From positions 124,001 through 188,000 of the forward strand of contig NZ_LGDE01000226.1 in the NCBI RefSeq assembly GCF_001279725.1: a DNA stretch of 64,000 bases, read 5' to 3'. A program made the position numbers and the translations under genes. The stretch is from Streptomyces sp. WM4235. GTDB lineage: Bacteria; Actinomycetota; Actinomycetes; Streptomycetales; Streptomycetaceae. The notes beneath the pieces were generated by a model. That model saw only the letters and a list, made by a program, of their open reading frames with translations. It did not search any database and had not been told where the DNA came from. The stretch's first letter is position 1. Each line of letters begins with the position of its first letter. Below, in pieces: positions 1 to 7,427 of this stretch.

Positions 1-70
1 GGGGCGGGCGCCGAGCGGGCCCCGGCGGGTCCCGGTCGAGGGGCCGCCAGGGGCGGGTCCGGGTACGAGA

Positions 71-109
71 GAGCCCCCGGCACCTGGGGGGGGTAGGCGC
101 CGGGGGCTC
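71..109 (-). terminator. Hairpin terminator downstream of the sigma factor gene
   Basis: An 11-bp perfect stem (GAGCCCCCGGC at 71-81 against 99-109) encloses a 17-nt loop. It lies 27 nt past the stop codon of the sigma factor gene on the minus strand. No clear U tract is seen, which is common for Streptomyces terminators. Confidence 0.6.
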
Positions 110-135
110 GTGGAGGGGGCTTCGTCGCGGGCCGG

Positions 136-1113
136 TCAGGCCACGGCGTCGAAGCCGGTGTCACGCGCCATCTTCTTCAGTTCCAGCAACGCGTGCTTCT
201 CGATCTGGCGGATCCGCTCACGGGTCAGGCCGTGCTGCTTGCCCACCTCTGTCAGCGTACGCTCCCGACCGTCATCGATGCCGTAACGCATCTTGATGAT
301 CGACGCGGTGCGCTGGTCGAGCTTGCCGAGCAGGTCCTCCAGTTCCTCGCTGCGCAGCAGCGAGAGCACGGACTGCTCCGGGGAGACCGCCGAGGTGTCC
401 TCCAGGAGGTCACCGAACTGTGTGTCGCCGTCGTCGTCCACGCCCATGTTGAGGCTGACCGGGTCACGGGCCCAGTCCAGTACGTCGCCGACGCGCTTCG
501 CCGTCGAGTCCAGCTCGGCGGCGACCTCCGCGTGCTCCGGGTCGCGGCCGTTCTCGCGGTTGAACTCGCGCTGCACCCGACGGATCCGGCCGAGCTCCTC
601 GACCAGGTGGACGGGGAGGCGGATGGTGCGGGACTGGTCGGCGATGGAGCGGGTGATGGCCTGGCGGATCCACCACGTGGCGTAGGTGGAGAACTTGAAG
701 CCCTTGGCGTAGTCGAACTTCTCGACCGCGCGGACCAGGCCCGCGTTGCCTTCCTGGATGAGGTCGAGCAGCGGCAGGCCGCTGCGCGGGTAGCGGCGGG
801 CGACGGCCACGACGAGGCGGAGGTTCGAGCGGATGAAGACTTCCTTGGCGCGCTCGCCTTCGGCGGCGAGCGCCTCCAGTTCCTCGCGGGCCGGGGTCTC
901 CCCCGTGCGCTCTATCGCGTCGTCGAGGATCTGTCGGGCGTACACACCCGCCTCGATGATCTGCGAGAGCTCCACTTCCTTGGCCGCGTCGAGCAGCGGG
1001 GTGCGCGCGATCTCGTCGAGGTACATGCCGACCAGGTCGCGGTCTGCGATCTCCCCGCCCACGGCGCGAGCGCTGCTCGTGGACTGACGGCGGGCGACGG
1101 CGCGGGTTGCCAT
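136..1113 (-). CDS. hrdD: RNA polymerase sigma factor, HrdD-type (sigma-70 group 2)
   Basis: The 325-residue product is a non-essential paralogue of the principal sigma factor and directs RNA polymerase to promoters. Region 1.2 begins near residue 27 (DLVGMYLDEIARTPLL). The region 2 core includes the DLIQEGNAGLVRAVEKFDY and TYATWWIRQAITRSI stretches, and region 4 ends with the helix-turn-helix LTEVGKQHGLTRERIRQIE. There is no long acidic N-terminal region 1.1, so it fits HrdD and not HrdB. The ATG at 1113 was chosen because a GGGAG ribosome-binding site lies just upstream and the protein then starts MATRAVARR, as HrdD proteins do. The reading frame is open upstream to 1209 but has no better start. 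A SigR-type promoter lies upstream. A divergent acetyltransferase gene follows, an arrangement I recall from other streptomycetes. Confidence 0.9.
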   Translation of the reverse strand: MATRAVARRQSTSSARAVGGEIADRDLVGMYLDEIARTPLLDAAKEVELSQIIEAGVYARQILDDAIERTGETPAREELEALAAEGERAKEVFIRSNLRLVVAVARRYPRSGLPLLDLIQEGNAGLVRAVEKFDYAKGFKFSTYATWWIRQAITRSIADQSRTIRLPVHLVEELGRIRRVQREFNRENGRDPEHAEVAAELDSTAKRVGDVLDWARDPVSLNMGVDDDGDTQFGDLLEDTSAVSPEQSVLSLLRSEELEDLLGKLDQRTASIIKMRYGIDDGRERTLTEVGKQHGLTRERIRQIEKHALLELKKMARDTGFDAVA

Positions 1114-1237
1114 GCGTGCTCCCTTGCGATGCGATGAGTTCGGTCGCGGTGCGGCTGCGGGACGCGTCGTGCTTCTCCGAGTGGTGCGGATGATGCGTCC
1201 TTCGGACACTCTCCCGAGTGCCCGCTTTCGAAGGAAA

Positions 1238-1265
1238 CAACGACTGGAAACGGGACAGAATTCCC
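1238..1265 (-). promoter_or_regulatory. Putative SigR (thiol-stress) promoter of hrdD
   Basis: On the minus strand GGGAAT (1265-1260) is followed after exactly 18 nt by GTTG (1241-1238). This matches the established SigR consensus GGGAAT-N18-GTT. The distance from the -10 element to the start codon is about 125 nt. Control of hrdD by SigR is known in Streptomyces coelicolor, so sequence and prior knowledge agree. Confidence 0.7.
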
Positions 1266-1335
1266 ACGCCGGCCCCTCTTTTCCGAGATCTTGCAGTATC
1301 CTGCCCCGCCACGTCCCGTCACCGAAGGAGACAGT

Positions 1336-1869
1336 GTGCGGTCAGATCTCGAAGAGGTGCAGGTCAGGCCCGGGGTGGCAGCCGACCTGCCGGCACTCAC
1401 GGCGTTGTACAACCACTACGTCCGTGAGACCGCCGTCACATTCGACACGGTGGCCTTCACCCCGGAACAGCGCCGCCCTTGGCTGCACTCCCACCCTGAA
1501 GACGGCCCCCATCGGCTTCTGGTTGCCTGGACTGGCGAGCGAATGGCCGGATACGCGACAAGCAGCGCTTTCCGCCCGAAACCGGCCTACGTGGGCTCGG
1601 TGGAGGTCAGCGTGTACCTCGCGCCGCACGCGGTCGGTCGGGGGGTCGGCACGCTCCTGTACGAGGCCCTGTTCGCGGCGCTCGCCGACGAGCCGGTCCA
1701 TCGGGCCTACGCGGGCATCGCCCTGCCGAACGAGGCCTCGGAACGCCTCCACGCCCGGTTCGGCTTCCGGCGTGTCGGGGACTTCACCGAGGCGGGCCGG
1801 AAGTTCGACCGCTTCTGGGACGTCCGCTGGTACGAGAAGGCGCTGCGGGACCCGGACCGGGCCGTCTAG
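1336..1869 (+). CDS. GNAT N-acetyltransferase, phosphinothricin acetyltransferase-like
   Basis: The 177-residue protein is a single GNAT domain of the Pat/Bar type, which transfers acetyl from acetyl-CoA to a small amine. The N-terminal substrate-side helix region (ALYNHYVRETAVTFD) and the acetyl-CoA loop region (VSVYLAPHAVGRGVGTLL) are both clear, and the C-terminus carries the usual NEASERLHARFGFRRVG stretch. GTG at 1336 is preferred over the ATG at 1291 because GAAGGAG lies 5 nt upstream of it. The stop codon overlaps that of the convergent dioxygenase gene inside one CTAG tetramer. The true substrate may be an amino acid analogue or a methionine derivative and cannot be read from sequence. 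Confidence 0.85.
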   Translation: MRSDLEEVQVRPGVAADLPALTALYNHYVRETAVTFDTVAFTPEQRRPWLHSHPEDGPHRLLVAWTGERMAGYATSSAFRPKPAYVGSVEVSVYLAPHAVGRGVGTLLYEALFAALADEPVHRAYAGIALPNEASERLHARFGFRRVGDFTEAGRKFDRFWDVRWYEKALRDPDRAV

Positions 1870-2642
1870 CCGAACTGGAGGGAGCGCTTCGAGAGGCCCA
1901 TCCAGTAGCCGTCCACGGGGGTGCGGGGCGCCGTGAGGTCGCCGGTGGACTCGGCCGCGCCCAGGGTGACGAACAGCGGGGCGAAGTGTTCCGTGCGGGG
2001 GTGGGCGAGGCGGCCGGCGGGGGACTTCGTCTCGAAGTCGAGCAGGGCGTCGACGTCGGAGGCGGCCAGCGCCTCCCGGCCCCAGGCGTCGAACTCCGCG
2101 GACCAGCCGGGCACGCCCGGGCCGGTGTGCCGCAGGGCGGCGAGGTTGTGCGTGAAGAACCCGCTGCCCACGATCAGCACGCCCTCGTCGCGCAGCGGCG
2201 CGAGCCTGCGGCCGATGTCCATGAGGCGGGTGGGGTCCAGGGTCGGCATGGAGATCTGGAGGACCGGTATGTCGGCCGCGGGGAACATCTCCACCAGGGG
2301 GACGTACGCGCCGTGGTCCAGCCCCCGGTCGGGGATGTCCTGGACGGGCGTGCCCGGGGTCCGCAGGAGGGCCCGTACCGAGGCGGCCAGGTCGGGGGCG
2401 CCCGGCGCCTCGTACCGCACTCCGTAGTAGTGCTCGGGGAAGCCCCAGAAGTCGTACACGAGCGGGACGGGCTCGGTGGCGCCGAGGGCGAGCGGGGCTT
2501 CCTCCCAGTGGGCGGAGACCATGAGGATCGCCCGGGGGCGGGGGAGGTCGGCGGACCAGGCGGCGAGTTCACCGGGCCAGACCGGGTCGTCGGCCAGCGG
2601 GGGCGCGCCGTGACTCAGGTACAGGGCCGGCATGCGGGTCAC
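1866..2642 (-). CDS. Extradiol ring-cleavage dioxygenase, LigB/YgiD class III
   Basis: The 258-residue product resembles the single-domain LigB-type dioxygenases related to 4,5-DOPA dioxygenase. Candidate metal ligands and catalytic histidines are visible in LSHGAPPL near the N-terminus, SAHWEE, the LDHGAYVPL loop and GSGFFTHN. GTG at 2642 was chosen because GAGGAG sits at good distance upstream; a second possible start is the ATG at 2633. The gene is convergent with the acetyltransferase gene. A 38-nt palindrome lies about 40 nt upstream of its start. The aromatic substrate is not predictable. Confidence 0.85.
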   Translation of the reverse strand: MTRMPALYLSHGAPPLADDPVWPGELAAWSADLPRPRAILMVSAHWEEAPLALGATEPVPLVYDFWGFPEHYYGVRYEAPGAPDLAASVRALLRTPGTPVQDIPDRGLDHGAYVPLVEMFPAADIPVLQISMPTLDPTRLMDIGRRLAPLRDEGVLIVGSGFFTHNLAALRHTGPGVPGWSAEFDAWGREALAASDVDALLDFETKSPAGRLAHPRTEHFAPLFVTLGAAESTGDLTAPRTPVDGYWMGLSKRSLQFG

Positions 2643-2680
2643 GGGGCACTCCTCGGTCGTCGGGCGGGGTGGAACAAGAC

Positions 2681-2718
2681 CGACCCCGCTTCGTACAAAT
2701 TTGAACGAAGCGGGGTCG
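2681..2718. promoter_or_regulatory. 38-nt near-perfect palindrome: operator or terminator
   Basis: Arms of 14 nt (CGACCCCGCTTCGT and its complement) flank a centre containing the palindrome CAAATTTG. The element lies 31 nt past the exporter stop codon and 39 nt before the dioxygenase start. It could terminate the exporter transcript or be an operator for the dioxygenase gene. The arm shares CCCCGCTTCGT with the sequence at the first TetR operator upstream of the regulator gene. Confidence 0.5.
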
Positions 2719-2748
2719 TCAGTCATTCCCGGGCCCGTGCCCCGGGGG

Positions 2749-4281
2749 TCAGTGGGCGACCACCGGGATCTTGATCTCGGCCTCGGCGCCCTCGCCGGAG
2801 GCCACCGGCGCACCCGCGCCGGGGCGGCCCGTGGTGATCAGGGTGAAGGCGATCAGCGAGCTGGTCACCAGGATGCCGACGGCCCACCAGATGGCCGAGG
2901 AGTAGCCCTCGACCATGGCCTGGGCCTGGATCAGCTTCGCCGCCGGGCCGCCCGCCGCGGCCTCGGCCGCGTGGTCGGTCAGGTACGCGGTCGTCGCGGA
3001 GGCGGCGATGGTGTTCAGCAGGGCGGTGCCGATCGCGCCGCCGACCTGCTGCGAGGTGTTGACCATGGCGGAGGCGACACCGGCGTCGGCCGGGTTCACC
3101 CCGTGCGTGGCCAGGGACATGGCGGGCATGAACGCCGAACCCATGCCGAGGCCGAGCAGGAGCTGCGCGGGCAGGATCAGCGCCGGGTAGGAGGACCCGA
3201 CCTCCAGCTGCGTCAGCAGCAGCATGCCGGTGGCGGCGAGCAGGAAGCCCGGGCCCATCAGCAGCCGCGGCGGGACGCGGGTCATCAGGCGGGCGCCGAT
3301 CTGCGTCGAGCCCGTGATCATGCCCGCGATCATCGGCAGGAAGGCGAAGCCGGTCTTGACGGGCGAGAAGCCCTTCACGACCTGGAGGTAGTAGGTGAGG
3401 AAGAGGAACAGGCCGAACATCGAGATGACGGCGAGGCCCAGGGAGAGGTAGACGCCGCCGCGGTTGCGCTCCAGCAGGACGCGCAGCGGCAGGAGCGGCG
3501 ACTTCACCTTGGACTCGACGTAGACGAAGGCCGTGAGCAGCGCCGCCGAGGCGATGAACATGGTCACGGTCACGGTGTCCGACCAGCCGGCGGACTCGGC
3601 GCGGGTGAAGCCGTAGACCAGCGCGACCAGGCCGAGCGTGGAGAGGATCACGCCGGGGATGTCGAGCTTGGCGGGGTTGCGGGCGCCGGCGGGCTCACGG
3701 ATGACGAACCAGGCACCGATGGCCGCGACGATCGCGAAGGGGATGTTGACGAAGAAGGTCCAGCGCCAGTTGAGGTACTCGGTGAGGAAGCCGCCGAGGA
3801 TCAGGCCGACGGCACCGCCGCCGCCCGCGATGGCGCCGTAGATGCCGAAGGCCTTGGCCCGCTCCTTGGCGTCGGTGAACATGACGGCCAGCAGCGAGAG
3901 CGCGGCCGGGGCGAGCAGCGCGCCGAAGGCGCCCTGGAGGGCGCGGGCGCCCAGCATCATGGCCTCGCCGGTGGCGGCGCCGCCGAGCGCGGAGGCCAGG
4001 GCGAAGCCGATCAGGCCGACGACGAAGGCGTTCTTGCGGCCCCACTTGTCGGCGATGCGGCCGCCGAAGAGGAGGAGGCCGCCGAAGGCCAGCGCGTAGG
4101 CGGTGATGACCCACTGGCGGTTGCCGTCCGAGATGCCGAGGTCGGTCTGGGCGGACGGGAGGGCGATGTTCACGATGGTCGCGTCGAGGACGACCATCAG
4201 CTGGGCCAGGGCTATGAAGACGAGTGCCTTCCAGCGGCTGGGGTCGGCAGCCGGCGCGAGGGTCGCGGCTGTTTTCGGCAT
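2749..4281 (-). CDS. DHA2-family (14-TMS) MFS drug:H+ antiporter
   Basis: The 510-residue membrane protein resembles EmrB/QacA-type exporters. The motif LDATIVNIALP in the first membrane segment, a motif A variant (GGRIADKWGRKNAF) after segment 2 and the antiporter motif C (GAIAGGGGAVGLILGG) in segment 5 are all visible. The length and hydrophobic pattern fit 14 segments. The ATG at 4281 follows a GAGTGGG stretch; a GTG at 4293 in the same frame is an alternative. The gene follows the TetR gene by 84 nt on the same strand, so the two are probably co-transcribed and derepressed together by a transported compound. Confidence 0.9.
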   Translation of the reverse strand: MPKTAATLAPAADPSRWKALVFIALAQLMVVLDATIVNIALPSAQTDLGISDGNRQWVITAYALAFGGLLLFGGRIADKWGRKNAFVVGLIGFALASALGGAATGEAMMLGARALQGAFGALLAPAALSLLAVMFTDAKERAKAFGIYGAIAGGGGAVGLILGGFLTEYLNWRWTFFVNIPFAIVAAIGAWFVIREPAGARNPAKLDIPGVILSTLGLVALVYGFTRAESAGWSDTVTVTMFIASAALLTAFVYVESKVKSPLLPLRVLLERNRGGVYLSLGLAVISMFGLFLFLTYYLQVVKGFSPVKTGFAFLPMIAGMITGSTQIGARLMTRVPPRLLMGPGFLLAATGMLLLTQLEVGSSYPALILPAQLLLGLGMGSAFMPAMSLATHGVNPADAGVASAMVNTSQQVGGAIGTALLNTIAASATTAYLTDHAAEAAAGGPAAKLIQAQAMVEGYSSAIWWAVGILVTSSLIAFTLITTGRPGAGAPVASGEGAEAEIKIPVVAH

Positions 4282-4365
4282 GGGAGTACCCACTCACTGT
4301 GCGGAATGACTGAAAATCAAGGTTTAGGGAGGATTTACGACGCTAAGGGGTGCGACCCGGCGGCG

Positions 4366-5040
4366 TCACATGGTTTTCCGCCTGAGGTCCCCCAGGGCCG
4401 CCGGGGAACCCGGCAGCACGGAACGCGCCGGAGCCCGCAACCCGTCGAGGAACAGCTGGAGATGGCGGTGGACGAAGCGGTCCATGTCGGGGCAGCCGGT
4501 ACCCGGGAGGGGTCGGCTGAGCTGGGAGAGCGCGACCATCAGGTCGCCCGCGCCGATGTCCGCGCGGAGCAGCCCGGACTCCTGTCCGGTGAGCACGAGC
4601 GTCTGCACGGCGTGCTCCAACGCGATCCGGGACGCGAGGAGTTCGGGGTGTTCCTGGTCGAAGTCCCCGGAGAGCATGGGGCACAGGGCGCCGATGCGCT
4701 CGTCGGCCGCCGCGTGGGTGAAGTGGCACAGCGCGGCGAAGGCGTCGCCCTCGTCGGCCGACGCGACCTCGGCGAGGGCGTTCTCCGCGTGGGCGGTGAC
4801 CCGGCCCATGACGTAGAGGACCACGTGGCGGACCAGGGTGGCCCGGTCTGGAAAGTGTCGGTAGAGCGTGGCGTTGCCGATGCCGGCCCGGCGGGCGACC
4901 TCGTCGAAGGGGGCGGTCGAGCCGAGTTCGACGAGCACCTCGCGGGCCGCGGCCAGGATGCGTTCACGGTTGCGGACGGCGTCGGCACGGGGGCGCGGAA
5001 CTTTCGCCTCGATGCCGGCGACGGCGACGGGGGTCTTCAT
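4366..5040 (-). CDS. TetR-family transcriptional repressor
   Basis: The 224-residue protein has an N-terminal TetR helix-turn-helix (RERILAAAREVL to GIGNATLYRHFPDRATL, about residues 24-70) and a variable C-terminal ligand domain. It lies directly upstream of the DHA2 exporter gene on the same strand, which makes it the likely local repressor. Two near-identical 23-bp palindromic sites lie 31-92 nt upstream of its start and fit autoregulated control of the repressor-exporter operon. Confidence 0.9.
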   Translation of the reverse strand: MKTPVAVAGIEAKVPRPRADAVRNRERILAAAREVLVELGSTAPFDEVARRAGIGNATLYRHFPDRATLVRHVVLYVMGRVTAHAENALAEVASADEGDAFAALCHFTHAAADERIGALCPMLSGDFDQEHPELLASRIALEHAVQTLVLTGQESGLLRADIGAGDLMVALSQLSRPLPGTGCPDMDRFVHRHLQLFLDGLRAPARSVLPGSPAALGDLRRKTM

Positions 5041-5070
5041 TCCGGGGCCTCCTCGGCACTGGACTCCCTC

Positions 5071-5093
5071 AAACGGGGAAGTCGTCCCCGCTT
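5071..5093. promoter_or_regulatory. TetR operator copy 1
   Basis: A 23-bp imperfect palindrome has the form AAACGGGGA-N3-CGTCCCCGCTT. It starts 31 nt upstream of the TetR start codon. It differs from copy 2 only in the three central bases. Confidence 0.7.
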
Positions 5094-5109
5094 CGTGGGA
5101 CGTAGATGC

Positions 5110-5132
5110 AAACGGGGATCGCGTCCCCGCTT
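5110..5132. promoter_or_regulatory. TetR operator copy 2
   Basis: This is the same 23-bp palindrome as copy 1, with 20 of 23 bases identical. The start-to-start spacing is 39 bp, close to four helical turns, so two repressor dimers could bind the same DNA face. The metalloprotease gene starts 158 nt further right and may be unaffected. Confidence 0.7.
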
Positions 5133-5289
5133 ATTTCACTCGTCGGTGTGACCTGGGTCACGGCCCTTCTCGGGTCGTGCTCCCGTTTGGCCTCTCCCGA
5201 CGCGCGGGCGCGCCGCAGCCGTCGGAGGGTGAGGCAACGGAGAGCAGCTCGGGACCGGCCGGCTGCCGTCGGACCCGAAGGCGATCTCC

Positions 5290-6567
5290 ATGCCGCAGAC
5301 CCGCCACCGGATACGCACCCCACGCCGCACCTGCGCGTACATCGGCCTCACCGCGCTGGCCCTCGGCGTCTCGGCGACGGCGAGCGACGGGACCTCCCAT
5401 CGCGGCCACTCGGCGGCCGGGCCCGTGTCCACGAGCGCCGAATCGGTGCTGGCCCCCTGCCGGATCACGGGCACCATGGGCGTCCAGATGTCCGAGGGGC
5501 TGCCGACGCCCCCCGGGTACTCGCGGTCCACCGGCGAGGTACGGGCCCTGAACCTGATGATCGACTTCCCCGACGCCAAAGGCGAGGGAACGGCCCTGGA
5601 CCGGATGGCGGAGTTCTTCCCGCAGACCGCCGACTGGTTCCGCACCAGCTCCTACGGGCGGCTCACCTACCTGGCCGAGGCGCCGATAAGGACGTGGCTG
5701 CGGATGCCGATGCCGTTCGCGGCGTACGGGATCGGGCGCGGCTCCCCCTACGAGCCCGGGTACCGCCAGCTCGTGGAGCACATCGCGAAGGCCGCCGACT
5801 CCGAGGTGGACTTCCGCCGGTACGACATCATCAACATCCTGGTCACCCCGAACGCGGGGCCCTCCGCCCTGGACACGGTCCTGTCCGTGACCTTCTCCGG
5901 CAACGGCGAGGCCCCCCTCGCCGACGGGGTGCCCCTGGCGAACACGTCCTTCGTCTACAGCCGCCAGGACGACGGCTCGGGCACCTACCGGGAGACCGGT
6001 TACCGGGTGCTCCCGCACGAGAACGGGCACGTCTTCGGGCTGCCCGACCTGTACACGTCCGACGGCGGCGGCACGGTCGGGCACTGGGACATCATGAGCG
6101 AGGACTGGGGCTCCAACAACGACCTGCTGGGCTGGCACAAGTGGAAGCTGGGCTGGCTCGACGGCGACCAGATCAGCTGCGCCTCCAAGTCCGGCGTGAG
6201 TGATCACGTGCTGTCCCCGCTGGCGGTGCGGGGCGGCACGAAACTGGCCTTCGTACCGCTGTCGGAGAGCGTCGGGTACGCGATCGAGGTGCGCACCCAG
6301 GCGGGCAACGACGAGTCCGTCTGCAAACCGGGCGTCCTCATCTACAAGGTGGACTCCGCCATCGACACCGGGCGCGGACCGGTCACCGTGTCCGACAGCA
6401 CGGACGCCAGCGGAGGCTGTACGCGGCGGCCGAACGTGCACGCGGAACTGTCCGACGCGCCGTTCCGGCCGGGCGAGACCTTCAGCGACGACAAGGCGGG
6501 CATCAGCGTCTCGGTGGTGGGCGAGCTGCGCGACGGCAGCTTCCAGGTGCGCGTCACCCGGCCCTAG
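5290..6567 (+). CDS. Secreted M6-like zinc metalloprotease
   Basis: The 425-residue protein has an arginine-rich N-terminus followed by a hydrophobic stretch, consistent with a Sec or Tat signal peptide of about 30 residues. The zinc-binding HExxH site is present as HENGH within LPHENGHVFGLPDLY, and WDIMSED downstream is a plausible Met-turn. This is the pattern of M6/immune-inhibitor-A-type peptidases. Four Cys residues remain in the second half. The gene is transcribed divergently from the TetR gene and converges with the thioesterase gene, leaving 13 nt between stops. It is probably unrelated to the adjacent biosynthetic locus. Confidence 0.85.
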   Translation: MPQTRHRIRTPRRTCAYIGLTALALGVSATASDGTSHRGHSAAGPVSTSAESVLAPCRITGTMGVQMSEGLPTPPGYSRSTGEVRALNLMIDFPDAKGEGTALDRMAEFFPQTADWFRTSSYGRLTYLAEAPIRTWLRMPMPFAAYGIGRGSPYEPGYRQLVEHIAKAADSEVDFRRYDIINILVTPNAGPSALDTVLSVTFSGNGEAPLADGVPLANTSFVYSRQDDGSGTYRETGYRVLPHENGHVFGLPDLYTSDGGGTVGHWDIMSEDWGSNNDLLGWHKWKLGWLDGDQISCASKSGVSDHVLSPLAVRGGTKLAFVPLSESVGYAIEVRTQAGNDESVCKPGVLIYKVDSAIDTGRGPVTVSDSTDASGGCTRRPNVHAELSDAPFRPGETFSDDKAGISVSVVGELRDGSFQVRVTRP

Positions 6568-6580
6568 GCCGGGACGGCCC

Positions 6581-7348
6581 TCAGGGGGCGTGGTCCGCAG
6601 TGAACAGGTCGAGGTGGTCGACGAGGGCGTCCACCACCGCCCCGGGGCCGTCCGCGAGGAGCATGTGGCCGCCCGGTACCCAGGCGCCGCGGACGTTCTC
6701 GGCGAACAGGGCCCAGTCCTCGGTCCGCTCGTCGGGGCACAGGTCGTCCGCGTCCCCGAAGACGGTCAGCAGCGGGCAGGCGAGGAGCGGTTCCGGGCCC
6801 GACGTGTAGTCCTCGACGGCCACCATGTCCGCGACGATGGCCGGCAGCACCAGGCCGAGCATCTCCGGGTTGGCGGCCAGCGATTGCGGTACCCCGCCGA
6901 ACTCCCGGAGGATCTCCAGGACGCGGGCGGGGTCGTCCACGTCGCGCAGGGACGGACGGTCGGGGTCGGGCTTCTCCGTCACCGCCCACTGGGAGACGAC
7001 CACCAGCCCGGCGACGAGGTCGGCGCCGGCGCCCTGTACGGCGCGTACGGCCTCCAGGGCGATCACCGCCCCGGAGCACACGCCGACGACGATCAGGGGG
7101 GCGGTGCCGGGCAGGGAGTGCAGGGTGGTGACGACCTCGGCCACCAGGCCGGGCAGTGCGGGAACGCTCTCGCGCAGGCGGGACTCCCGGCCGGGCAGCC
7201 GGGCCGTGGCGACCAGCCAGTCGGCCGGAGCGCGCTCCGCGAAGGCCAGACCGGCCGCCGCGCCCGCGCCGGCGTGCGGAAGGATCAGGACGCGCAGGAC
7301 GGCGTCCCGCGGGTCGGCGCCTTTGATGACGACGTTTCGTGCGGACAT
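6581..7348 (-). CDS. Type II thioesterase-like alpha/beta hydrolase with Cys nucleophile
   Basis: The 255-residue product matches stand-alone type II thioesterases, which remove aberrant acyl groups from carrier proteins. The N-terminal LILPHAGAGAAAG, the acid-bearing FGDADDLCP and the His in PGGHMLL are in the expected order. The nucleophile elbow, normally GHSMG, reads GVCSG, so Cys91 (codon TGC) occupies the Ser position. A GGGAGAG ribosome-binding site precedes the ATG. It is the last gene of the minus-strand biosynthetic operon, 79 nt after the aminopeptidase. It could be the editing enzyme or, as the synthetase has no thioesterase domain, take part in release. Confidence 0.85.
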   Translation of the reverse strand: MSARNVVIKGADPRDAVLRVLILPHAGAGAAAGLAFAERAPADWLVATARLPGRESRLRESVPALPGLVAEVVTTLHSLPGTAPLIVVGVCSGAVIALEAVRAVQGAGADLVAGLVVVSQWAVTEKPDPDRPSLRDVDDPARVLEILREFGGVPQSLAANPEMLGLVLPAIVADMVAVEDYTSGPEPLLACPLLTVFGDADDLCPDERTEDWALFAENVRGAWVPGGHMLLADGPGAVVDALVDHLDLFTADHAP

Positions 7349-7427
7349 GCTCGGTCTCTCCCGGAGGGCGTGGGTCGGGGCGCGGGGGGCCGCGGGCGGC
7401 GCCGCGGCCCCCTGTGCGTACGGGGCG

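Noticed and set aside
2632..5151. An 839-codon plus-strand frame across the exporter and TetR genes
   Set aside because: It is a shadow frame: it crosses two convincing genes and the operator region and has no protein-like features.
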